From contig CALJNC010000009.1 in the NCBI GenBank assembly GCA_937981995.1, forward strand, positions 33,917 through 97,916: a DNA stretch of 64,000 bases. Direction: 5' to 3'. The notes under the pieces are model-generated. The model did not search any database, had not been told where the DNA came from, and saw only the letters and a list, made by a program, of their open reading frames with translations. Shown here piece by piece: positions 39,933-49,541 of this stretch; position 1 is the first letter of the stretch, and each line of letters starts with the position of its first letter. The translations under genes were made by a program, and so were the position numbers. This stretch comes from an uncultured Chitinophagaceae bacterium. Its GTDB lineage: Bacteria; Bacteroidota; Bacteroidia; Chitinophagales; Chitinophagaceae.

Positions 39933-40061
39933 TTTTAAATATTTTATAAAGTTATTAAACTTGTAATCACCCTTATTCAGAATAATAAGAATCTAATTAA
40001 ATTGGTACAAAATATAAAACTCTCTAATATCTCCCCTAATTGTAAAACCTTCATAATTCGA

Positions 40062-40085
40062 AACCTGCCTGCCGGCAGGCAGGTT
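40062..40085. repeat. 24-bp perfect palindrome AACCTGCCTGCCGGCAGGCAGGTT
   Basis: Direct reading; also nested inside AATTGTAAA (40038..40046) / TTTACAATT (40094..40102). Confidence 0.95.
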
Positions 40086-40150
40086 GAATAAACTTTACAA
40101 TTTAAAGACTTAGATTTAATTAATCAATCTTTACATTTACGGCTCGATTT

Positions 40151-40885
40151 ATGAAGAGCATTTTACTCAAAGAAATCCGTTCCTTTTTTAGCTCGCTGGT
40201 AGGCTATATAGTTATCATACTATTTATATTGATATGTGGTTTGTTCATGTGGATACTACCCGATACTAATATGTTTGATTATGGCTATGCAAGCATGGAT
40301 CAGTTTTTCTCTTTTGTCCCCTGGATATTAATATTTCTAATTCCTGCTATCACTATGCGCATGTTAGCTGATGAATATAAATCAGGAACCATCGAGATGC
40401 TAAGCACCAAACCATTAAAGGAAACCAGTATCATTTTTGGTAAATTTTGGGCTTCATTCATATTGGTATGTATTTGCCTATTGCCTACATTACTTTATGT
40501 TGTAAGTATTGAATCTTTAGCCGTTACGGCAAACAACTTGGATACTGGAGGGATTATAGGTTCTTATATAGGTCTTTTGTTTTTGATTGCTGCTTTTACC
40601 GCTATAGGCTTATTCTGCTCTGCCCTAACCGATAATCAGATAGTCGCTTTTTTAATCGCCGTATTTGTCAACTTTATCTTATTCCAAGGTTTCGAATCCT
40701 TTAGCCAGCTGCCAAGTTTTAGCGGTGGTGTAGATTATATTATTAGTCAACTTGGCCTGCAGTTTCATTATAAATCTATTAGCCGCGGAGTGATTGATAC
40801 TCGAGATTTAATCTACTTTGCTTCAGTAAGCTTATTATTCATATTTGCTACTCGTTTATTTCTTCAAAAAAGAAAATGGTCATGA
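40151..40885 (+). CDS. gldF: Gliding motility-associated ABC transporter permease GldF
   Basis: ABC-2 permease architecture (FFSSLVGYIVIILFI...MRMLADEYKSGTIEMLSTKPL) directly overlapping a GldG-like gene. Confidence 0.88.
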   Translation: MKSILLKEIRSFFSSLVGYIVIILFILICGLFMWILPDTNMFDYGYASMDQFFSFVPWILIFLIPAITMRMLADEYKSGTIEMLSTKPLKETSIIFGKFWASFILVCICLLPTLLYVVSIESLAVTANNLDTGGIIGSYIGLLFLIAAFTAIGLFCSALTDNQIVAFLIAVFVNFILFQGFESFSQLPSFSGGVDYIISQLGLQFHYKSISRGVIDTRDLIYFASVSLLFIFATRLFLQKRKWS

Positions 40886-42603
40886 AGAAACTAAAAGGAA
40901 CCCATATCATTCGGTTTGCAATTTTGGCGGCAATTTTACTTGCGGTAAATATTTTGGCAACCTACGTACACAAGCGCTTTGACCTAACTAAAGAAAAACG
41001 TTTTTCACTTTCTGAACCTACTAAAAAGTTTGTAGGTAAAATGGATGAGATCGCTAACGTAACAATTTTCTTGCAAGGAAACCTAAACGCTGATTGGCAA
41101 CGATTACAAAATCGTACAATTGAAACACTCAATGAATTTAACGAATACTCTGGTGGCAAAATTCAATACACAATAGTTAATCCAATGGAGGGCACTACTA
41201 CGCCCAAAGAAAAGGAAGAAGCTATGAAAGAGCTGAGTCAGCGTGGGGTACTTCCTGTGCGTGACCAGGTACAACAATCAGAGGACGACCTTGGCTTTTC
41301 GGAAAAAGTAATTTTTCCGTATGCCTTAGTGGCTCACAATGGTAAGGAATTTCCGGTAAGCCTTATAGAAAATCGTGGCGGCATGCAACCTAACGAGGTA
41401 CTAAACTATTCAAGCTCCTTATTGGAATATAAGTTTGCCCAGGCCATTCAAAAATCAAACTTAGCTGATCAACCAAGTATTGCTTACACTGTCGGTAACG
41501 GACAACCACTAGGCGTTAAAACGCTGGATATGCTTTCTACTTTAAATAAAATGTATCACCTAGATACCATTGATTTGAATGAGAATATTGAAGTGCCTAA
41601 AATATTTGACGCTATTATTATCACTTCGCCAAAATCTGGTTTTGATGAAAAAGTAAAGTTTAAAATTGATCAATATGTAATGAATGGTGGCCGTGTACTT
41701 TGGCTTATTGACCGCTTAAATACAAGCATGGATAAGCTTAAAGAAACTGGTACTTATTTAGCTTCTGACTTGACTACTAATTTGGATGATATCTTATTTA
41801 AATATGGTGCACGTATTAATCTAAACTTAGTAGAAGATGTACAACAGAATGCCCCTATCCCAATTACAGTTGGGTCTATCGGCGGCAAACCAGATATACG
41901 CTATGTGCCTTGGGTTTATTTCCCATTTGCCATATCTACATCGGATCATCCTATTGTGCATAATATGAATGGTGTATTATTTCAGTTTGCTAATAGTATA
42001 GATACCATTGCCAATCCTGAAATTAAGAAAACAGTACTACTCCACTCTTCTAGTGCTAGCCGCACGGTAAGTGCGCCAATACGTATTAGTTTATCAGATT
42101 TAAAGTTTGAGCCCAATCCTAGTTTATTCCGAGATAAGAATATACCAATGGCTGTATTATTAGAAGGTAAATTCAAATCAAACTTTGCAAATCGTTTAGC
42201 ACCTAAGTTTTTAAAAACATTAGAGGACCCATCTATTGACAATCCTTTTCTTGCAGAAGGAATTAAAAAGTCAAAGCAAATTGTTATAGGAAATGGAGCT
42301 GTTTTTTATAATGACTTTACTGAGCGCACTGGTCCATTACAATGTGGTTTCTGGAAATTCAATCGTGAGTACTATGCCAATAAAGCATTTTTATTAAACT
42401 GTATTGAGTACCTAGTCGATGATTCAGGCTTAATGAAAGCAAGAAGCAAAGACCTAGTTTTTCGTCCGTTAGACGACAAAAGAATCAAAAACGAAAAAGT
42501 AAAATGGCAGTTTGTAAATATTGCATTGCCTATTGTAATAACCATTTTATTTGGTGGAGTTTTTCTTTACTTCAGACGAAAAAAATACACGGGCAAAGGG
42601 TAA
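40876..42603 (+). CDS. gldG: Gliding motility-associated protein GldG
   Basis: RFDLTKEKRFSLSEPTKKFV, LLEYKFAQAIQK, ABC-type auxiliary domain; overlaps gldF by 10 bp. Confidence 0.9.
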   Translation: MVMKKLKGTHIIRFAILAAILLAVNILATYVHKRFDLTKEKRFSLSEPTKKFVGKMDEIANVTIFLQGNLNADWQRLQNRTIETLNEFNEYSGGKIQYTIVNPMEGTTTPKEKEEAMKELSQRGVLPVRDQVQQSEDDLGFSEKVIFPYALVAHNGKEFPVSLIENRGGMQPNEVLNYSSSLLEYKFAQAIQKSNLADQPSIAYTVGNGQPLGVKTLDMLSTLNKMYHLDTIDLNENIEVPKIFDAIIITSPKSGFDEKVKFKIDQYVMNGGRVLWLIDRLNTSMDKLKETGTYLASDLTTNLDDILFKYGARINLNLVEDVQQNAPIPITVGSIGGKPDIRYVPWVYFPFAISTSDHPIVHNMNGVLFQFANSIDTIANPEIKKTVLLHSSSASRTVSAPIRISLSDLKFEPNPSLFRDKNIPMAVLLEGKFKSNFANRLAPKFLKTLEDPSIDNPFLAEGIKKSKQIVIGNGAVFYNDFTERTGPLQCGFWKFNREYYANKAFLLNCIEYLVDDSGLMKARSKDLVFRPLDDKRIKNEKVKWQFVNIALPIVITILFGGVFLYFRRKKYTGKG

Positions 42604-42636
42604 TTTGACAATTTATTAGGGGCCTTGTTTAATTAA

Positions 42637-42658
42637 AAGCTTAACTTCGGTTAAGCTT
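42637..42658 (+). terminator. UUCG-tetraloop hairpin AAGCTTAAC-TTCG-GTTAAGCTT
   Basis: Perfect 9-bp stem; followed by gtcttttct; overlaps the predicted TTG start at 42657. Confidence 0.6.
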
Positions 42659-43799
42659 GTCTTTTCTAGTAACTACATATCGCTTTCTACTTTTTTTAGT
42701 ATTAATTTCTTTATTTACTATTTCTAGTTCAGCGCAGGAAGGAGAAAAAAAACAAAGTCTTGCAAATAAATTTATTGGCATTTTTAAAAAAAGCAATTAC
42801 GTAATTGCGCCATTAATTGCCTATAAACCCGTTACTAGCTGGCAGGTTGGCGTAGGTGTAAAATACCTCTACCGACCTAAAAACTATGATACTTCAGACA
42901 CACGTGTTTCATTTGTTGCTTCTGCTTTAATATACACCCTAAACAATCAGGTACTTTTCAATCCTTACTTTGTTCATTTTTTTAATCATGAAAACTATAT
43001 GCTTGATGGTTATTATGGAATTAAAAAATTTCCTCAAAACTATTATGGCATAGGCAATCTTAGCTCGGAAGATAATCAAGAAACTGTTGATTTGAGCGAG
43101 ATAAAAATTGAACAACTAGGATTTAAAAAAATAAAAGAAAACCTTTTTGCAGGAGTTGGCTTCCGAGCTATTGGAGCCATTAATGTTGTGCAGGAATACA
43201 ATGGTTTATTATTACAAGAAAAGCCCGCAGGTTGGGATGGTTTTTGGGCCATGGGACCTAGCGCCAACATTCGTTTTGATGATAGAGATAATATTCTAAA
43301 CGCACACAAGGGTAAATTTATTGACGTACGCCTTGAGTATATGAAAAAAGCAAAAAAGGTAAACGGTGGCTATTCCATGCTTAAAGTAGACACAAGAAAA
43401 TACATAACACCTTTTAAAAACAAAAAGAATGTACTGGCAGGTCAATTGTATATGCAAGCAAGCTTACAAGGCGATGTTCCTTTTTCTGAAATGGCATTTG
43501 TAGGTAGCGAAATGCTTATGCGCGGCTATTATGATAAGCGATATATTGATAGACACTTCCTAGGTGGCCAAGTAGAATATCGTCATACACTCCCCTATAA
43601 TTTGGGTATCGTAGCTTTTGCGGGTTTAGGCGATGTAAGCAACGATATCAGCAACTTTCAGTTGGCCAATTTAAAATATTCACTTGGCGCCGGACTGCGC
43701 TACAAGATTATTCCTAAAGAGGATATTAATATTCGTCTTGATTTTGGCGTTGGACGACAATCAAACACTTTCTATCTAAGTATAGCCGAGGCTTTTTAA
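42657..43799 (+). CDS. BamA/TamA-like outer-membrane surface antigen protein
   Basis: Signal peptide; GVGFRAIGAI, FDDRDNILNAHKGKFIDVRLEY, ending GAGLRYKIIPKEDINIRLDFGVG. Confidence 0.8.
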   Translation: MSFLVTTYRFLLFLVLISLFTISSSAQEGEKKQSLANKFIGIFKKSNYVIAPLIAYKPVTSWQVGVGVKYLYRPKNYDTSDTRVSFVASALIYTLNNQVLFNPYFVHFFNHENYMLDGYYGIKKFPQNYYGIGNLSSEDNQETVDLSEIKIEQLGFKKIKENLFAGVGFRAIGAINVVQEYNGLLLQEKPAGWDGFWAMGPSANIRFDDRDNILNAHKGKFIDVRLEYMKKAKKVNGGYSMLKVDTRKYITPFKNKKNVLAGQLYMQASLQGDVPFSEMAFVGSEMLMRGYYDKRYIDRHFLGGQVEYRHTLPYNLGIVAFAGLGDVSNDISNFQLANLKYSLGAGLRYKIIPKEDINIRLDFGVGRQSNTFYLSIAEAF

Positions 43800-43851
43800 G
43801 CTTTTATTGCGCATTCTCTTCCTTATTTTCACTTACATTTGCCACACTTTT

Positions 43852-44889
43852 ATGAAACCAATACAGGAGTATATAGCACAGCTCAATGAGCCTAAATCAT
43901 TTGCCATTACGCATCATTACAATGCAGATGCAGATGCATTAGGTAGCACCTTAGGGCTTCGTTTTTTTCTTGAAAAATTAGGTCATACCGTTACACTAAT
44001 ATCGCCAAATAAAAATCCGGCTTACTTATCTTGGTTACCTGGTTATAATGAAATTGTAGTGTTTGATGAAACTTCAGATGAGGTCAAAAATATTTTAAAA
44101 GATGTAGACGCAATTTTTTGCTTGGACTTTAATATTTTTCATAGAACAAAACACTTGGCAAAAACGCTAGAAGAATTTGCAGGAACCAAAATATTAATGG
44201 ATCATCACCTGCAACCAGATGAAGATTCGTTTGATTATGGCATTTCAATTCCTGCCAAAAGTAGCACGGCTGAAATGGTGTATGATTTCATTCAGCTATG
44301 CCAAAAAGAAGATTTACTGGATAAACAAATTGCGAGTTGCCTGTATATAGGAGCAGTAGCTGATACTGGAGGATTCAAATATTCCAATACGGCACCTTCT
44401 ACCCTAGAAATGGCTGCAGCACTTATGCGCACAGGTATTGATATTTCTCGCATACAAGAGCGCACCTTTAATACAAGGTCAGAAGGCGACTTGCGCTTAC
44501 TGGGTTATATCCTAAAAGATAATATGCAATTGTTTCCTGAGCACAATGCGGCATTAATAACCATACCTCAGGATATTTATAAAAAATATAACATTCAATC
44601 CGGTGGTACAGAGGGCTTAGTTAACTACCCTTTAAGCATTGGAAATATTATATTTTCTACTTTTATAGTAGAGAAGGATGGCGAAGTAAAAATGAGCCTT
44701 CGAAGCCAAGGATCATTAGATATAAGTAATATTGCACGTACTTATTTTAATGGTGGTGGTCATAGAAATGCATCCGGTGGAAAATCAGATGAATCCTTAG
44801 AAAAAACAATTGAAACTTTCAAAGAAGTATTAGACAAACACAAAAAAGAAATAAATTTATGTTACAAAGAATTACAACAATCTGTATAG
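43852..44889 (+). CDS. DHH-family phosphoesterase (NrnA-like oligoribonuclease/pAp phosphatase)
   Basis: ITHHYNADADALGSTLGL, LDFNIF, LMDHHLQPD, GGGHRNASGGKS. ORF track start 43807; ATG 43852 preferred. Confidence 0.92.
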   Translation: MKPIQEYIAQLNEPKSFAITHHYNADADALGSTLGLRFFLEKLGHTVTLISPNKNPAYLSWLPGYNEIVVFDETSDEVKNILKDVDAIFCLDFNIFHRTKHLAKTLEEFAGTKILMDHHLQPDEDSFDYGISIPAKSSTAEMVYDFIQLCQKEDLLDKQIASCLYIGAVADTGGFKYSNTAPSTLEMAAALMRTGIDISRIQERTFNTRSEGDLRLLGYILKDNMQLFPEHNAALITIPQDIYKKYNIQSGGTEGLVNYPLSIGNIIFSTFIVEKDGEVKMSLRSQGSLDISNIARTYFNGGGHRNASGGKSDESLEKTIETFKEVLDKHKKEINLCYKELQQSV

Positions 44890-46175
44890 CCAGCTTATTA
44901 ATTACAGCATCAGCTTTTGGTCAAAATGGATTTAAAAAATTAAAATCGGGCTTAGAATATAAGTTTCTAAGAAACAATCCTACCGGTAAAAAAGCTACTA
45001 TCGGTAGTAATATCACAATACATATTATTACAAGTGTAAGGGACTCTTCTATTTTTGATTCAAAAAAATTAAATAAAGGAAAAGCAGTTCCTACACCCGT
45101 TACCGCTCCAAAGCACCGTGGTGACCTTCAGGAAGGTTTTGCTATGATGCGCGTTGGCGAGAAGGCTGTTTTTAAAAGTGTAATTGACTCAGTGATGCGC
45201 ATTAAGCAGCAATGGCCTCCTATGGCTAAATCAGGAGATATGATGGTTTTTGAGGTTGAAATGGTTACTGTAAAAACACAGGCAGATATTGAAGCAGAAG
45301 CAAAACTTGCTAAAATTGCAGATGAAGTTGCCATAAAAAAATATGTAAAAGCTAATAAGCTTGGCAAAGTACAAAAAACTGAATCTGGCTTGTACTATAT
45401 AATTACTAAAAAAGGAACTGGTCCAAACGCAAAACCTGGACAAACAGTTTCAATGAATTATGAAGGAATGCTTATTGACGGCACAAAATTTGATTCAAAC
45501 CTTGATAGTGCATTTAATCATGTACAGCCTTTCAACTTTCCTTTAGGTCAAGGAAGAGTTATTAAAGGTTGGGATGAAGGAATTGCACTTTTAAACAAGG
45601 GGGCAAAAGCTAAACTATTAATTCCTTCGCGCTTAGCATACGGTTCAAGAGCTATGGGAGATAAAATACCAGCAAATAGTCCATTAGTTTTTGATGTAGA
45701 AATGCTTGGAACGATTGAGCAAAAAGCTCCTGAAGTTCAGGAAAAACCAAGTCCAGCAGGATCTGGCATGAACGAAGAAAAAGCGATTGCTGAATATATA
45801 AAAGCAAATGGTTTGATGAAAAACATAAAAAGAACACCTTCGGGCCTATATTATGTAATTACTAAAATGGGCACAGGGCCCAAAGCCAATAAAGGCCAAA
45901 TCGTATCTATGAATTATACGGGCGCCCTTTTAAACGGAAATGTATTTGATTCTAACGTAGATCCTAAATTTAACCATGTAGCTCCTTTCGACTTTCCATT
46001 AGGCCAAGGCCGTGTAATAAAAGGTTGGGATGAAGGAATTGCACTTTTAAATACAGGTTCCAAGGCAAAATTAATTATTCCTTCTCGCTTGGGCTATGGC
46101 ACAAGAGGAGCAGGTGCAAAAATTCCTGCAAATAGTGTGCTTGTTTTTGACGTAGAAATGCTCGGAACTAAATAG
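44859..46175 (+). CDS. FKBP-type peptidyl-prolyl isomerase with two complete FKBP domains and a degenerate N-terminal FKBP-like domain
   Basis: Two copies of GQ.VSMNY.G.L..G..FDSN.D..FNHV.PF.FPLGQGRVIKGWDEGIALLN.G.KAKL.IPSRL.YG. Confidence 0.92.
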   Translation: MLQRITTICIASLLITASAFGQNGFKKLKSGLEYKFLRNNPTGKKATIGSNITIHIITSVRDSSIFDSKKLNKGKAVPTPVTAPKHRGDLQEGFAMMRVGEKAVFKSVIDSVMRIKQQWPPMAKSGDMMVFEVEMVTVKTQADIEAEAKLAKIADEVAIKKYVKANKLGKVQKTESGLYYIITKKGTGPNAKPGQTVSMNYEGMLIDGTKFDSNLDSAFNHVQPFNFPLGQGRVIKGWDEGIALLNKGAKAKLLIPSRLAYGSRAMGDKIPANSPLVFDVEMLGTIEQKAPEVQEKPSPAGSGMNEEKAIAEYIKANGLMKNIKRTPSGLYYVITKMGTGPKANKGQIVSMNYTGALLNGNVFDSNVDPKFNHVAPFDFPLGQGRVIKGWDEGIALLNTGSKAKLIIPSRLGYGTRGAGAKIPANSVLVFDVEMLGTK

Positions 46176-46177
46176 AT

Positions 46178-47149
46178 TTGCAACATAAAGATTTTATTAT
46201 TCAAATTATGAAAAACACAATTAAACTAGTAATCGTATTTGCAGTTGTATTATTTGCAGCTTGTAAATCTGAAAAAAAGACTGAAGATGGTTATACCATT
46301 TTAGACAACGGTCTTGAAATGATGATGTTAGAAGAGAAAGGCGGACCAACTGCTGACTCTGGATTTATTGCAAAATTAAACATCGCGGTAAAAGTTGAAG
46401 ACTCAGTAGTTTTTGACTCTAAAAAAATGAATGGCAATAAGCCTGTGGTGCAACCAATAAGCCCAGGTAAAAACATAGCAGACCTTATGGAAGGTTTCAT
46501 GAGATTATCTCAAGGAGATAAAGCAATTTTTAGAATCCTTTCTGATTCTATATTTAAAAACCCACAGCAACGTCCTCCTTTTATCAAAGCAGGAGATATA
46601 ATGACGTGGGAAGTAGAAATGGTTGAGTTACAAAGCCCAGAAGATATGGAGAAAGCAAAGAGTGAACTAGCCGAAAAAGAAGGCGGCTTATTGGCTACTT
46701 ATATCAAAGACAATAATATTACGGCTACCAAAACAGCTTCAGGTATGTATATAGCTGTTACTAAAGAAGGTACTGGCGAATTAGTAGGCACTGGCCGTTT
46801 AGCTAAAATGAATTACACAGGTCGCTTATTAGATGGTACAAAGTTTGACTCTAATGTTGATCCTAAATTTAAGCACACGGATCCATTTGAATTTCCAGTA
46901 GGACAAGGAAGTGTAATTAAAGGATGGGACGAAGGTGTAGCCACATTAAAAGTTGGTTCTAAAGCTACATTTGTTATTCCTTCAGGAATGGCATACGGAG
47001 AGAGAGAAACACCAGGAAACGAAGCAAATCCTAAAGGGATTCCTGCAAATAGCCCACTTGTATTTGACGTAGAAGTTTTAGGTGTAAAAGATATGCCAAA
47101 ACGTGATCCACAACAGCCTCAAGTATCGGCTGATGGAACTGTTAAATAA
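46178..47149 (+). CDS. FKBP-type peptidyl-prolyl isomerase lipoprotein (GldI-like)
   Basis: Lipoprotein signal VVLFAACKSEKK (from internal ATG); C-terminal FKBP domain AKMNYTGRLLDGTKFDSNVDPKF...IPANSPLVFDVEVLG. Confidence 0.88.
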   Translation: MQHKDFIIQIMKNTIKLVIVFAVVLFAACKSEKKTEDGYTILDNGLEMMMLEEKGGPTADSGFIAKLNIAVKVEDSVVFDSKKMNGNKPVVQPISPGKNIADLMEGFMRLSQGDKAIFRILSDSIFKNPQQRPPFIKAGDIMTWEVEMVELQSPEDMEKAKSELAEKEGGLLATYIKDNNITATKTASGMYIAVTKEGTGELVGTGRLAKMNYTGRLLDGTKFDSNVDPKFKHTDPFEFPVGQGSVIKGWDEGVATLKVGSKATFVIPSGMAYGERETPGNEANPKGIPANSPLVFDVEVLGVKDMPKRDPQQPQVSADGTVK

Positions 47150-47172
47150 ATTAATAAATAGTAAGTTATTGG

Positions 47173-47207
47173 AAAGTGCTTCGTTTAATTAACGAAGCAC
47201 TTTTTTT
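47173..47207 (+). terminator. Intrinsic terminator downstream of FKBP genes
   Basis: AAAGTGCTTCGTT-TAATT-AACGAAGCACTTT-TTTT; perfect 13-bp stem plus T run. Confidence 0.9.
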
Positions 47208-47219
47208 ATATTTAATATT

Positions 47220-47921
47220 ATGAACAAGATTTTTTTAGCATTCCTAACTGCATTCACCTTCTTTGGATCAAACGCATTTTCCCAAGGTGGTGAGAACATC
47301 TCTCCTACTGAATTTAGCCAACAAATTATGGCACATGCCAATGATATACAAATTATTGATGTACGCACACCCGGAGAATTCAATGGAGGCCATTTAAAAA
47401 ACGCTGAAAATATTGATTATAACGACAGAAAATTTAAAATGGAAGTTGCTACACTTGATAAAAATAAGCCCACCTATATCTATTGCCTTAGTGGTGGTCG
47501 TAGCAACCAAGCCATGCAACTTATGCTAAGCGCAGGATTTACAAAAGTATATAATATGAAAGGCGGTATAATGGCTTGGCGCAAAGCAAAACTTCCTGTT
47601 GAAGGAGATATGAGCGCTAAAGCTGGTTTAAGTATGGATGAATTTATGAATCTTGTAAATCAAGATGTACCTGTACTAGTTGATTTTAACGCTACATGGT
47701 GTGGTCCGTGTAGAGTTTTAAAACCTAGAGTAGCACAACTTGCTAAGGCAAATCCTAACAATCTAAAAGTACTTTACATTGACGTTGATCAGAATAAAGC
47801 ACTATCCGACGAATTAGGAATACGAGCAATTCCATTGTTACACCTTTATAAAAATGGAAAACTCAAAAGAGTTAAAAATGAGGCAATTTCCTACAAAGAA
47901 TTGGAACGTTTCATAAGATAA
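47220..47921 (+). CDS. Secreted rhodanese-thioredoxin fusion protein
   Basis: Rhodanese: [21 protein letters not shown]...[12 protein letters not shown]; thioredoxin: [18 protein letters not shown]...[14 protein letters not shown]; signal peptide. Confidence 0.93.
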   Translation: MNKIFLAFLTAFTFFGSNAFSQGGENISPTEFSQQIMAHANDIQIIDVRTPGEFNGGHLKNAENIDYNDRKFKMEVATLDKNKPTYIYCLSGGRSNQAMQLMLSAGFTKVYNMKGGIMAWRKAKLPVEGDMSAKAGLSMDEFMNLVNQDVPVLVDFNATWCGPCRVLKPRVAQLAKANPNNLKVLYIDVDQNKALSDELGIRAIPLLHLYKNGKLKRVKNEAISYKELERFIR

Positions 47922-47940
47922 AGAAAGCAACATTCCGTAC

Positions 47941-47948
47941 TATATTTG
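47941..47948 (+). promoter_or_regulatory. -7-like box TATATTTG, 4 nt before folD ATG
   Basis: TATATTTG-TGAG-ATG(47953). Confidence 0.45.
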
Positions 47949-47952
47949 TGAG

Positions 47953-48825
47953 ATGCAATTACTAGACGGTAAAGAAGTATCAGCTGCTTATAAGGAGCAA
48001 ATTAAACTAGAAGTAGATAAACGTAAAGCGGAAGGTAAAACAACCCCGCATTTGGCTGCTATCCTTATAGGAGATAATCCTGCAAGTAAGGCGTACGTAG
48101 GTAATAAGGTAAAAACCTGTGCTCAGCTGGGTTTTGAATCTACATTGGTAGAGTATGATACCAATGTGAGCGAAGAAGACTTACTCAAAAAAATTGCAGA
48201 ATTAAATAAGCAAGAAGACGTAAATGGCATTTTGGTGCAACTCCCTTTGCCAAAACATATTGATGAAAATAAAGTCATTGAAGCAATCCATCCATTAAAA
48301 GATGTAGACGGATTTCACCCAAGTAATTTGGGTAAAATGATGATTGGTCAAGAAACTTTTATACCGGCTACTCCTTATGGCATTATACTCATGCTACAGC
48401 ATTATGGTATTGAAACTAGCGGAATGCATTGTGTAGTAATAGGTCGTAGTAATATTGTAGGTACTCCTATGAGTGTGCTATTAAGCAGAAATTCAAACCC
48501 TGGAAACTGCACGGTTACCCTAACACACTCACGCACAAAAAACCTAAAAGAACTTTGTGCCACAGCCGATATTATTATTGCTGCAATTGGGAAGCCAAAA
48601 TTTGTAACAGAAGATATGGTGAAAGATGGTGCCATAATTGTAGACGTTGGAATTAACCGCATACCAGATGCAACAAGAAAAAGTGGTTCAAGATTAGTAG
48701 GCGATGTTGATTTTGAAAATGTAAAGGAAAAATGTGATTACATTACTCCTGTTCCAGGTGGTGTTGGTCTTATGACTATATGTGCCTTAATGAAAAACAC
48801 TTTACGAGCAGCAGACCTAGTTTAA
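47953..48825 (+). CDS. folD: Bifunctional methylenetetrahydrofolate dehydrogenase/cyclohydrolase
   Basis: [67 protein letters not shown]. Confidence 0.98.
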   Translation: MQLLDGKEVSAAYKEQIKLEVDKRKAEGKTTPHLAAILIGDNPASKAYVGNKVKTCAQLGFESTLVEYDTNVSEEDLLKKIAELNKQEDVNGILVQLPLPKHIDENKVIEAIHPLKDVDGFHPSNLGKMMIGQETFIPATPYGIILMLQHYGIETSGMHCVVIGRSNIVGTPMSVLLSRNSNPGNCTVTLTHSRTKNLKELCATADIIIAAIGKPKFVTEDMVKDGAIIVDVGINRIPDATRKSGSRLVGDVDFENVKEKCDYITPVPGGVGLMTICALMKNTLRAADLV

Positions 48826-48843
48826 AAGTAGCAGTATTCAATT

Positions 48844-49470
48844 TTGGAAAACCAAACAGATAACATAGAAAAAAGTACCCTACCTGTAATGGAAGATTTT
48901 TACAGTGTGCAAGGCGAAGGATTTCACCAAGGAAGAGCTGCATACTTTGTAAGATTGGGTGGCTGCGATGTAGGTTGTGTATGGTGCGATGTAAAAGAAA
49001 GTTGGGATAAAGACGCACACCCTAAACTAAGTACTCAAGAAATTATAGATAGAATACAACAATCCGAAACTGACTTTGTAGTTGTTACTGGAGGCGAACC
49101 TTTAATGCATGATTGCCAAAACCTAACAACAGCATTGCGTAATAAAAAGTATGAATTAGCTATTGAAACGAGCGGCGCCTATCCTATTACAGGAGCATGG
49201 GATTGGATATGCGTTTCGCCGAAAAAATTTAAAGCTCCCTTACCGGAAGTCTTGGCAGAAGCACATGAACTAAAAGTTGTAGTTTATAACAAAAGTGATT
49301 TTGCTTGGGCCGAAGAACATAGGGCCCTCGTAAACAAAAATTGTAAATTATTTTTACAACCTGAGTGGAGTAAGGAAAAAGAAATGTCTCAATTGATAGT
49401 AGACTACGTAAAAGAACATCCTGAATGGAATATCTCATTACAAATTCATAAGTACTTAGATTTAAGGTAA
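48844..49470 (+). CDS. queE: 7-carboxy-7-deazaguanine synthase
   Basis: FYSVQGEGFHQGRAAYFVRLGGCDVGCVWCDVKESW (radical SAM CxxxCxxC variant), VVTGGEPLMH; TTG start. Confidence 0.93.
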   Translation: MENQTDNIEKSTLPVMEDFYSVQGEGFHQGRAAYFVRLGGCDVGCVWCDVKESWDKDAHPKLSTQEIIDRIQQSETDFVVVTGGEPLMHDCQNLTTALRNKKYELAIETSGAYPITGAWDWICVSPKKFKAPLPEVLAEAHELKVVVYNKSDFAWAEEHRALVNKNCKLFLQPEWSKEKEMSQLIVDYVKEHPEWNISLQIHKYLDLR

Positions 49471-49541
49471 AAGGCTAAAGAAAATCGAAATCTAGATTGG
49501 TAAATAGCCACATATACTAGAAACCCTAAGGTCAAATCAGC

